64,000 bases of DNA, from assembly GCA_015075375.1 (NCBI GenBank), contig JABTUM010000001.1:801201-865200 (forward strand), in the 5' to 3' direction. This document shows, in pieces, positions 1-8,100 of the stretch. Numbering within the stretch: position 1 is the first letter of the stretch; each line of letters starts with the position of its first letter. A program made the translations under genes and the position numbers. Source of the DNA: Planctomycetota bacterium (GTDB taxonomy: Bacteria > Planctomycetota > SZUA-567 > H5-PLA8). Under the pieces are notes generated by a model. That model made no database searches. It saw nothing but the letters and a program-made list of their open reading frames with translations, and was not told the origin of the DNA.

Positions 1-618
1 GACGACCGGCGCTGGGCACCGGTGCGATGGGCTTGGGGCGGGCCCGCGAGCGCCAAGCCCACGCGCGTCCTGGCGCTGCTGCCCGGAGCTTGGGGGCGTA
101 AACCCGAACCGGGCTCGCAAAGCGCGGCGGACTTGATCGATCTGCTGCCCGACGCCTTCGCCGAGCCGCACTCGGCCGCGGCCTTGGGGCCGTTCGAACT
201 CGACACCACCCTGCCGCTGCTCAAGGCGTTCGACGCGGCGGTACGGTCACTGGAGACCGCCCAAGCCGATGGTGTGATCCTGGTGCTGCCGCCCGAGGAT
301 CTGGATGTCGCGGCCGATCCGCGGGTTTACCGCACCGTACTGGATGCGCTGCTGACCCGCCTGCGGCTCATGGGAGCCAAGAGCCTCGCCCTGGCTCCTC
401 CCTGCCACTACGGGCGGCCGCGCGAGCAGCAAGAACGACTGTGGGAAGAAGTCCGCGCGTCCGCGAAGGCGCAGGATGCTTCGGTGCTGGATCCGGGCGA
501 ATGGCTGGACGAAACGCTCTGGCGGATCGATCCCAAGCAGAAGGGCGTGTATGGGCGTGCGCCCAATGCCGAAGGGCGCAAAAAAATAGCGCAAAAACTG
601 GGCGAGTTGCTACCATAA
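1..618 (+). CDS. SGNH/GDSL-like hydrolase fragment (3' end of gene)
   Basis: The reading frame is open back to base 1, so this is the C-terminal ~205 residues of a gene starting outside the window; the GTG at 22 is an internal possibility only. The C-terminal stretch around PNAEGRKKIAQKLGELL resembles the last block of SGNH/GDSL esterases (normally DGxHPNxxGxxxIA), and the middle stretch DGVILVLPPED fits a flavodoxin-like strand. The residue where the catalytic His would stand is Ala (RAPNAEG), so the fragment may be non-catalytic or belong to another alpha/beta family. The assignment rests on short motifs. It runs in the same direction as the RnfD-like gene 108 bases downstream. Confidence 0.45.
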   Translation, partial: DDRRWAPVRWAWGGPASAKPTRVLALLPGAWGRKPEPGSQSAADLIDLLPDAFAEPHSAAALGPFELDTTLPLLKAFDAAVRSLETAQADGVILVLPPEDLDVAADPRVYRTVLDALLTRLRLMGAKSLALAPPCHYGRPREQQERLWEEVRASAKAQDASVLDPGEWLDETLWRIDPKQKGVYGRAPNAEGRKKIAQKLGELLP

Positions 619-726
619 TCCACGCTTGGTAAGATGGTTTCGAGAATCGGCTTACGCGAGGGCGCAGAGGATGCGCCTGGCGCCGCGAACCGGAATCGTA
701 CTCCAAGCAGCCCACGCGAGCCCGCC

Positions 727-1929
727 ATGAGATGGACTTTACTGCATAGTTACCTGTTGTGGCGCTCCAGCGTCCCGCCGGACGCTGCGACGCTGGCCAA
801 GCGGCGCCTTACCATTTCGGCTTCGCTCTTGCCGGCGCTTCTCGTGGGCCTCTTCTTCTACGGCTGGTATGCGGGACTGGTGGTGCTGGCTGCGGTGCTG
901 GGCGCGCTGGCCACCGATCTGATCACGCATCGCTTCAACGGGCGCTTCATCCTTAATAATCCGTACGGAACCGAAGACGGGTTGTGGCTGGCGACGGGCC
1001 TGATCGTCGGCCTGTTGTTCCCTCCGGCCTTCCCGCTGTGGTGCGCGTTCCTGGGCGGAGTGATCGCGATCCTGGCCGGCAAGCATTGGCTCTCGGTGGA
1101 CGGGATGCCGCTCCTGCAGCCGGCGGCGGTGGCGCTGCTGGCGCTGCACGCGTTATCGTTCGCGCTGCCGATGCACCCGTCGGACGCCGGCAAGCCGGCG
1201 TGGCCCGTTCTGGTCCGCCAGATCACCAAACCCGCCGAAGGCGAAGCGCCGGCCGGGCGGCACTTACGCGACTTCTTTGGCGGGGATATCCGCAATGCCC
1301 TGAGTAAAGAGGCGTACAACGAGCAGCTCTTTACGCACAATCGCCAGCCGTTCGTAGACGAAGCCCAAACCGTCCCGGCCGAAGCGATCTACGGCCCGCG
1401 TCCGCTCGACCTAGTGCAGTTGCATTCGGACAAGGATATCGAAGAGGTCAAAGGGGAGTTCTACTACGATCGCTGGAGTCTGCTGCTGGGCGGCGTGCCG
1501 GGATCCATCGGCGGCGGCCAGGGGCTCGCGCTGCTGTGCGGCATCCTGCTGCTGGTTTTCAGCGGAACCGTTTCCTGGATCCTACCGTTGTGCGCACTGG
1601 CCACCTTGGGCCTGACACTCAAGATTTTCGGTTCGCCGAACGTAACGTACCATCTATTCAGCGGCTGCACGCTGCTGGGCTTTTTCTATCTGGCCGCCAG
1701 CCCCACGACCTGTCCGCGCTCGAAGCGCGGGATGATCCTGGCGGGAATCGCCGTGGGTCTGCTGGAAGCGCTCCTGCGCCAGCTCACGCCGCTGGCCGAA
1801 GCGACGTTCCTCAGCGCCATCGCCATCCAGGGGATCTCGATCCTCTTCGATCAGTACCTCGCCCCGCCGAAGGAGATTCCGGCGCGGAGCGATTCCGGAT
1901 TCGGGCTGCCCACCGTCCGCTTCCGCTGA
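727..1929 (+). CDS. RnfD/NqrB-family membrane protein (orphan)
   Basis: A 400-residue polytopic membrane protein of the NQR2/RnfD family, which in Rnf and Nqr complexes carries a covalently bound FMN and couples electron transfer to ion pumping. Family blocks seen: LLLGGVPGSIGGG (~residue 250), and near the C-terminus FSGCTLLGFFYLAASPTTCP followed by SKRGMILAGIAVGLL. In RnfD the flavin is attached to Thr in a GATPLD-like motif; the matching stretch here reads YGPRPLDLVQ, with Arg in place of Thr, so the flavin link may be lost. No other rnf/nqr subunit is present. The ATG at 727 is chosen because it begins immediately before the first hydrophobic segment; an in-frame ATG at 634 would add 31 residues of unlikely composition. 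It ends 12 bases from the convergent pseudopilin operon. Confidence 0.7.
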   Translation: MRWTLLHSYLLWRSSVPPDAATLAKRRLTISASLLPALLVGLFFYGWYAGLVVLAAVLGALATDLITHRFNGRFILNNPYGTEDGLWLATGLIVGLLFPPAFPLWCAFLGGVIAILAGKHWLSVDGMPLLQPAAVALLALHALSFALPMHPSDAGKPAWPVLVRQITKPAEGEAPAGRHLRDFFGGDIRNALSKEAYNEQLFTHNRQPFVDEAQTVPAEAIYGPRPLDLVQLHSDKDIEEVKGEFYYDRWSLLLGGVPGSIGGGQGLALLCGILLLVFSGTVSWILPLCALATLGLTLKIFGSPNVTYHLFSGCTLLGFFYLAASPTTCPRSKRGMILAGIAVGLLEALLRQLTPLAEATFLSAIAIQGISILFDQYLAPPKEIPARSDSGFGLPTVRFR

Positions 1930-1941
1930 TATCCGGTTGGA

Positions 1942-2730
1942 CTACCGATCTTTCCGTGCATCCGGGTTGTAGACGGTGAAGCGAAAGACGTGGTACTGCC
2001 CCGAGAAGATGTCGCGCGGATCCTGCAAGTCCCAGCCTACGACGCACTCAATATGCTTTAAGTAAAATCGCAGGCCGCGCGGATCGTAGACTACCCCGTG
2101 GCTGGGCCGAGGCAGCCCGAAGTCGCGCCCCGTTGCGGCTTCACCCGTGCGCCCGTCGCCGTCCAGATCGGCGTCGGTCTCGTCTTCCCCGATCCAGCCG
2201 TAGCCGTCGAAATCGACAAGCTGATTCGACTCCCGCCAGGCGGGCAGGACCGTCCGCAGGCGGTACTGGTAGCCGATGTAGAGCGGGTTCTGGGACCAGG
2301 CCAGACCGTCCCCGGCCAGCTCATCGTACGCGTCGCGGACGACCGCCCAGTCTTGATTCAGGTAAGCGTCCACGCGCGGCGGCTCGCTGTCGGTTTCCCA
2401 CGGCGGAGCGCCGGGATCGTCGGGCGCAGCAGGATCGCGCGGTAACCAAGCGGAACCGTCGAAGGTTCCACGCCGCGGATTCGCGGCATCGAAGGCGAAG
2501 TACGCGGAAAGCTGGCACTTACCTTTCAGGTCTTGCTCCAGCAGCGCCAGAATGCTTTCTTCCTGGGCCTGCCGGATGGTGCGCAGGCTGTTCATGAAAA
2601 GAACCAGAACGGCGACGGAACCAAAGGTGAGGATCGCCAGCGCGAGCAGGACTTCCAGCAGGCTGAATCCCGCTCGTGCGTGCGGCGCGGCCAGGCGCCT
2701 GCCACCGAAGCCTATGGCAAAGGGATTCAT
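1942..2730 (-). CDS. GspI/PilV-like minor pseudopilin
   Basis: 262 residues. The N-terminus has the class III prepilin signal AGFSLLEVLLALAI at about residues 19-32: Gly before Phe for cleavage and N-methylation, Glu at mature position 5, and a hydrophobic helix after it. The following segment (LFMNSLRTIRQAQEES) is typical of GspI/PilV-type minor pilins, which sit at the tip of type II secretion pseudopili or type IV pili. The soluble domain is long and rich in Asp/Gly and aromatic residues (an acidic DETDADLDGDGRTGE stretch might bind calcium, inferred). The start codon lies 4 bases after the stop of the GspH-like gene, so it is the last gene of the pseudopilin operon. Confidence 0.78.
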   Translation of the reverse strand: MNPFAIGFGGRRLAAPHARAGFSLLEVLLALAILTFGSVAVLVLFMNSLRTIRQAQEESILALLEQDLKGKCQLSAYFAFDAANPRRGTFDGSAWLPRDPAAPDDPGAPPWETDSEPPRVDAYLNQDWAVVRDAYDELAGDGLAWSQNPLYIGYQYRLRTVLPAWRESNQLVDFDGYGWIGEDETDADLDGDGRTGEAATGRDFGLPRPSHGVVYDPRGLRFYLKHIECVVGWDLQDPRDIFSGQYHVFRFTVYNPDARKDR

Positions 2731-2734
2731 GGCG

Positions 2735-3352
2735 TCAGGGATAGCGCTCGCGCAAATGCCCGGTCTGGGCGGCAATCTCGATCTCGCCGCGCTGTTCGGT
2801 GGCCCGATCGCGGAGCACGATGCGCCCGGCCGCGCGCGGTTCTGGTTCGGCGCAGCCGCGGCAGGTGCCGTCGGCCAGAAATACGAAACCGATGCGCCGG
2901 CGTACACGTGTGGAGTCTCCGCCGGCTTCACGCACGTCCCCGGCATCGGGGAGTTCGTCCCAACGCACCGGCGCGGGAAGCCCTTGCTCGTCGTGAACGC
3001 CGGGCTCCAGAACGTAAACCATGGCGCCGGTCACGGGATCGCGCTCGCCCCGGAAGCAGCGCACGCGGACGAGATCTTCTGGCGCGTCGTCGGCTCCGGC
3101 ATACGCCTCGTGGTCGGGGCTCACCAGTTCCACCAGGCATGGCGCCCGTCGCGTGATCGCCAGTTGCCGGCCCAGCCTTAAGGATTGCACCAGCAAGCGT
3201 CCGGCCGATCGGACCTTGGGCTCGCGGTCACGCATCGACCAATACCCGGCGCCCATACCCATCAAGATGGCCAGGATCGAGAGTACGACGGCCAGTTCCA
3301 GCAGGGTAAATCCGCGGCGCAGTGCGATTATTGGAGAGGCGTATAGCCGCAT
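2735..3352 (-). CDS. GspH-like minor pseudopilin
   Basis: 205 residues with the prepilin signal RRGFTLLELAVVLSILAILM (Gly at the cleavage site, Phe at +1, Glu at +5). The next part, RSAGRLLVQSLRLGRQLAITRR, matches the amphipathic helix followed by a beta-rich domain of the GspH/FimT family, minor pseudopilins of type II secretion systems. The ATG at 3352 is chosen because it leaves a short basic leader ending in the signal; the longer open frame upstream runs into the His-rich gene. It is followed after 4 bases by the GspI-like gene and would be processed by the prepilin peptidase encoded at the right edge of the window. Confidence 0.8.
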   Translation of the reverse strand: MRLYASPIIALRRGFTLLELAVVLSILAILMGMGAGYWSMRDREPKVRSAGRLLVQSLRLGRQLAITRRAPCLVELVSPDHEAYAGADDAPEDLVRVRCFRGERDPVTGAMVYVLEPGVHDEQGLPAPVRWDELPDAGDVREAGGDSTRVRRRIGFVFLADGTCRGCAEPEPRAAGRIVLRDRATEQRGEIEIAAQTGHLRERYP

Positions 3353-3380
3353 GGCGCCGCACTCCAGAACCGGATGGCCA

Positions 3381-3782
3381 TCAAGGGTGGGAAGCTTCGT
3401 GTCCGCTCTTCTCTTCGCTCGTGTGCGCGCCATGGGGCGCTTCGTGAGCGGCTCCACGTGCGTCGTGCGCCGAAGCGCCGTGGGGATCGTCGGCTTCGGC
3501 ATGGGCGGCATGTCCGGCGCCGGCGTCGTGCGGTTTCGCGCGCTTGAGCACCTGGAAACTGTAGAAGCCGATCGCCAGAATCATCGCGAAGAGGGCCACG
3601 CCAAAGACCAGCAGCGCCGGCCCGCTCACCGTTGGAAGCGTGGACGGCGGAATCGGCTCGGCGTTGTAGTCGCCCCAGTGTTCTTCGTGGTGGCCGTGCC
3701 CGCCGTGGCCGTGGTCGTCGTGACCGCCGCCGGCGTGGGCGTGGCTGTCGTGTCCGTGGCTGTCGTGCGAATGATCCGACAT
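3381..3782 (-). CDS. His-rich single-helix membrane protein
   Basis: 133 residues, family not recognised. The first ~35 residues are dominated by His with Gly, Asp and Ser (for example HSHDSHGHDSHAHAGGGH). A single membrane helix follows (PALLVFGVALFAMILAIGFYSF, residues ~56-77), and the C-terminal tail is again His/Ala/Glu-rich. Such tails bind metal ions such as zinc, nickel or copper in other proteins; binding here is inferred from composition. It lies on the same strand inside the pseudopilin operon, 28 bases before the GspH-like gene and 75 bases after the second GspG-like gene. The start is uncertain: an ATG at 3806 would add eight residues. Low complexity makes homology searching difficult. 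Confidence 0.7.
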   Translation of the reverse strand: MSDHSHDSHGHDSHAHAGGGHDDHGHGGHGHHEEHWGDYNAEPIPPSTLPTVSGPALLVFGVALFAMILAIGFYSFQVLKRAKPHDAGAGHAAHAEADDPHGASAHDARGAAHEAPHGAHTSEEKSGHEASHP

Positions 3783-3857
3783 GATCTGAAGACGCTCCGT
3801 GGCCATCGATTGAACATTCAGCTTACCGCACTCGGACGGCCTGCCAAGCGCCGCGGA

Positions 3858-4415
3858 CTACCTATTATTCACGTCGTCGCCGTACGGTTTGGGAAGCCAG
3901 CCGCCGTCCGGGGTCAGGGACTCGTTGAGGCCATTGAGTCCGCAGGAGATCACCGCCAATTCGCGGGACTCGGAATCCCAATACAGCAGCAGCCTCCGTC
4001 CCCAGGCATCCACGACCGAACCGTTCTCCGCCAGGAAGCGCGGCGGGACCACCAGGAAGTTGCGGCCGTCGGGGTTCAAGCCGGCGCCGGCATCGTCCAC
4101 GTCTGCCGCGCGAATGGAAGGGTACTGCGGCGCGAGCGCCCTGAATACCGCGGCATCCGGCAAGCGCCGCTCTTCGGTGAGGTTCCACGGCACTCCCGGC
4201 TCCGGATCTGGCCAGGGGTACCGGTGGCAGGCGAGTTGAAAATCCTTAACCGCGATTTCGATGGCCTGAATGAATTGAGCGGTCTCGGCGCGACGGGCTT
4301 TCTCCCGAATCGGACCGATCACCGCGACCAGGAGCCCGGCGAGGATCGCGATGACCGCCAGCGCGGCGAGCATTTCCAGCAGCGTGAAGCCGGCCGAATG
4401 TGCGTGGCGTCTCAT
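3858..4415 (-). CDS. GspG-like pseudopilin 2
   Basis: 185 residues. Prepilin signal SAGFTLLEMLAALAVIAIL with Gly before Phe and Glu at +5. After the helix comes ETAQFIQAIEIAVKDFQLACHRYPWPDPE, matching the GspG pattern in which a helical region leads to a 'YPxx' turn. The later block VDAWGRRLLLYWDSESRELAVISCGLNG resembles the C-terminal GspG DPWGxxY...SxGxDG region but is more divergent. The start at 4415 has a good ribosome binding site (GGGGGAG about 10 bases upstream) and lies 4 bases after the stop of the preceding GspG-like gene, so the two are very probably co-translated. It may be a second major subunit or a specialised minor pseudopilin. Confidence 0.78.
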   Translation of the reverse strand: MRRHAHSAGFTLLEMLAALAVIAILAGLLVAVIGPIREKARRAETAQFIQAIEIAVKDFQLACHRYPWPDPEPGVPWNLTEERRLPDAAVFRALAPQYPSIRAADVDDAGAGLNPDGRNFLVVPPRFLAENGSVVDAWGRRLLLYWDSESRELAVISCGLNGLNESLTPDGGWLPKPYGDDVNNR

Positions 4416-4419
4416 GCGT

Positions 4420-4995
4420 TCAGGGCTCCCCCGCGCGCAGATCATCCACCTCCTGCTGGGCGGCGCCCGACGGATACAGCGGCGGATCGTTTGCGGCGTC
4501 GGAGGCGTCGAAGCCGCGCTCGTCGGTACCGTTCGGTCCCAGCGAATAGACGTTCACCGGACCGCGCACGACTTCGACCCAATAGCGTTGCTGCACGGTG
4601 GCCGCTCCGGCGGCCACGGCCGATTCCGCGGCCTGCCAAGCGTCCGAGTCCAGAATTTCCACCGCATAGGGACGGCCCCAGGGATCGAGCCAGTTTCCAT
4701 CGGCGTCCTGCTGGCGCTCCTTGAGCGGTTCCAGGACCGGATCGCGGCGGTATCGCGCGCGCAGGGTCCGGACGACGGCGGCGTTTCCTTCGCCCGGAGG
4801 CCAGAAGCCGTACAGATCGCGGTATTTCTCGATGGCCTGCTTCAGGATCAGGGTTTCCCCGCGCGCAGCCGCCAACGCCACACTGCGGCGGCTGGCTCGG
4901 TAGGCGTAGACCCCCATACTCAGCAATACGCCCACGATGGCGAGGACCGCCAGCAGTTCCACCAACGTGACGCCACGGTGTTTGCCTGGCCGCAT
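4420..4995 (-). CDS. GspG-like major pseudopilin
   Basis: 191 residues, first gene of the minus-strand pseudopilin operon. The prepilin signal is HRGVTLVELLAVLAIVGVLL (Gly at the cleavage site, Glu at mature +5). The C-terminal blocks LDPWGRPYAVEI and NVYSLGPNGTDERG match the GspG calcium-loop region (DPWGxPYxY ... YSxGxDGxxG), which supports the major pseudopilin of a type II secretion-like system rather than a type IV pilus. The ATG at 4995 gives a six-residue basic leader (MRPGKH) before the RG cleavage pair. It is divergent from the giant PDZ exoprotein, with 129 bases between the two starts, so the two transcripts could be regulated together. No assembly ATPase or secretin lies nearby. 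Confidence 0.82.
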   Translation of the reverse strand: MRPGKHRGVTLVELLAVLAIVGVLLSMGVYAYRASRRSVALAAARGETLILKQAIEKYRDLYGFWPPGEGNAAVVRTLRARYRRDPVLEPLKERQQDADGNWLDPWGRPYAVEILDSDAWQAAESAVAAGAATVQQRYWVEVVRGPVNVYSLGPNGTDERGFDASDAANDPPLYPSGAAQQEVDDLRAGEP

Positions 4996-5124
4996 GCGAA
5001 CGGGTTCCTGGGTTTCCGGACCAACTTTTAGCTGCACGGAGGGCCGCGCGCCCCTAGAATTTTCGATGCAGAAGGCTTGGTTGCGGCGTCTATCCATAAA
5101 GGTAACAGACCCCTCGCGAGCGCC

Positions 5125-8100
5125 ATGGACGAACCCGCCCCTTCCGAAGCCCAACCCCGCGCAGCGTTGCGCACGTTCTGGCTGATTCTGGCGCTGGTCC
5201 TGACGGCCGGAGTGGTTTGGGCGGTTCTGCGGCCGACCTCTGCCACGCCCGCGCCGCCCGTGGCCCAGCCCGGACAGTCCGATCCGGTTCCGCCGGCCTA
5301 CCCCGATCCGCACGCCTCGCCCGAACGCGAGCACGAAATCCAGCAATTGGGAACGGTGCGGCTTTCGGACGACGCCTCGGCCAAGCAAGGCGACTTCTGG
5401 CTCGAACAGCGCCTGAACCTCCCAGATTCATGGCCGGATGCGCCGGTGGCCGACCTGTATCTTTCACTCGACCCGGCCACCGCGGCCGGCGTGCGCGTGC
5501 GGTTCCAGGGGCCGTCACTGCGCTTGGAACGGCTGGCTGGAGGCTCGGCCGCGCCGGAGTTGCTCGCTCAAGGCCGCGCCGGGCTTCCGGCAGTGGACGG
5601 GAATATGCGCCTGGGCGCGCTTTGGCGCGGCGGCGAGTTGAGCGTGTGGTGGGACGACGCCGAAGCCCTGACTTGGAAAGGCAGCCTGGACCTTAAAGGG
5701 CCCAGCGCCGGGGCGGTGCAGGCCGCGGGCGTCAAGCTGGGCGCGAGACGGGCGCTGGACTTGGCGCAAGTGGAGTTCCGCGACGGGTTCATGCGCGAAT
5801 CGGCGGACGGTTTCTGGAAACCTGCCCGCGGTCGCTGGGAACTGACGCAACTCACGTTCCCCGAACGGAGCGCCAATCCGTTCTCGCTGCGCGCTTCGTT
5901 CGGCCCGGAGCCGCCGGCCGACGACAAACTCTACCGCGACCGCATGCGCGGCGAAGACACCGGCATCGGCGTGATGCTCAGCAGCGGCGAAGGCACACTG
6001 CATATCCTGCGCATTACCGGTGGCAGCCCCGCCCAGTACGCCGGCCTGCAGGAAGACGACACGATCGTCGCGATCAACGGGCATACCGTGGACGATCTCT
6101 CACCTTGGCGCGCGCAGAATTTCTTGCAGCAGGCCGCTCGCAGCGGACAGCGCCTGACGCTGAAGATCCTGCGGCGCGGCGAAAAGACGCTGCGCGACTT
6201 TACGCTGACCGGCGACGTCTTCCGCTGGGGCACCCCGATGGTGGGCAAAGCGATCCAGCCAGTGAGCGACGGGTCCGACGGGATGATCCTGGGCGGCGAA
6301 GCAGGCTGGAGCGATTACGCCGCGGAGGTGGCGGCGAAGCCGCTGGGCAGCGGCGGCTTCGGCCTGGCAGTGGCCGTCGCTTCGCCGCAGGACTATGTGC
6401 TGCTGCGCTGGATCGGCCCGCCGCCGCGCGTGGCCGCCGCCGAACCGGGCGAAGGCGTTCCCGCGGAGCCCGATGCCGCGCCTGCAGCGGCCGAAGCGCT
6501 GCAACTGGTGCGCGTTGAAGGCAACCGCGCCACGGTGCTGGCGGAACGCACCCTGAGTTACCGACCGTACGAGTTTTATCGCTTGGCGCTCGACTGGCGC
6601 GGCTCGGAGATGCGCGCGCTGGTGGACGGGGTAGAGGTCTTCAAGGCGGTCGTCCCGGGGCTCAAACGCGGGCAAGTCGGCCTATACGCGCTGCGCGGCG
6701 ATCCGGTCTTTTTCGACGATCTTGCGGTGGTGACCGACCGTGCAAGCCTGGCCTCGCTGCGCCGGCCTGACCGCGCGCTGAATGACATTTTCGCGCTGGA
6801 GCAGGACATGGAGCGCTGGGCGAATCCGGCGCTGGAATGGCGACGCGACCCGACCACGCCGTGGGCGCTGCATACGGCGCGTACGCCGCTGGATCAATTC
6901 GTGCGCCTGCGCCGTCCGATTTTCGACGAGCTGGAGATTCGGCTGCTCTGCGAAGAGGCCGTTCCGCCGCCACTCGACGCGCCGGGACTCCTCATCAAGG
7001 CCGGCGAAGCGGTGCTCAGCGGCGGCGGCCAGACGAAGCGCGCGCCGGTGGGCGGCGGTCCGTTCGAGCGCATCTCGATGCATGCGAGACGTGGGACGCT
7101 CGAGGCCGAAGTGGACGGCGTGCGGTTGGAACTCCCGCTCGGCACTCCTCCTCGCGGGGACCGTGTGGCGCTGCGCGGCCTGCGCAACCTGGGCGACGCG
7201 CGCACCGTTCAGGTGGGCGGCGCGCAGGCGTACGAGTACACCTTCAACGAAGCGCCGGCTGACTGGAAAGTCGCCTCCGGACGCTGGGGGCTCCTCAATA
7301 AGTGGATCTGCGATCCGCGCTGGTCGTGGTTCGGCGGTCGCAGCGCGACGACGGCGGCGATCTGGAACAAGCGCGTCTTCAGCGGGGACCAGAGCGTCGA
7401 TGCACATCTGGCGATGATGATGCAGCGCGAAGACCCGCCCTACGAGCGAGCGGGCGACTATCTGCTTACGATCTGCGGCGACGGGACGCATTTTTCCAGC
7501 GGCTATACGGTCATCGTCGGAGGCGGAGGGAACTACTGGACGCGCCTTTACCGCGACGGCGTGCAGGTGGCCGAGGCGACGGAAGAAAAGTTTCGCCTGC
7601 CCAGCGACCGGCTGCGGCATCCGGACAAGCCCGAGTTGCATCAACGCTGGTTCCATCTGCGCCTGGAGCGGGCCGGCTCGAAGGTTCGGTTCTTCATGGA
7701 CGGCGAACGCGCGTTCGAGTTCGAGGACGTTCAGCCGCTGGCGGAAGGACGCGTGGGATTCGGCACGCTGAAGAACGGCGTCCTGCTTTCGCGCTGCCGG
7801 ATCGCGTTTACGGGCGATGCGAAACCGGCGGATTTGGAACCGCGCGCCACGCAGTTATTCGACGACGGGCGCGTGATCAACATGTTCGACGGGGAGATTC
7901 ACAGCCGCGTCGTACGGACGAGCTTGCCCGCGGCGGCGCATCAGGCGCTGCGCGGTCCGCTCCTGGCATTCAAACCGGTTTCCGTTCCGGCGCTGCCGCC
8001 CGGCGAAGCGGGCGCGGGCGAAGGATGGCGCGTCGAGAACGGGGTCGGCGGCGGGCCGTTGGCGTTGCAGTGGAAGAAGACGCTGGTGGATCTCTCCGAT

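Noticed and set aside
3021..4724. 567-residue open frame on the plus strand over the pseudopilin operon
   Set aside because: It crosses the starts and stops of four prepilin-signal genes on the other strand; no family blocks and no ribosome site.
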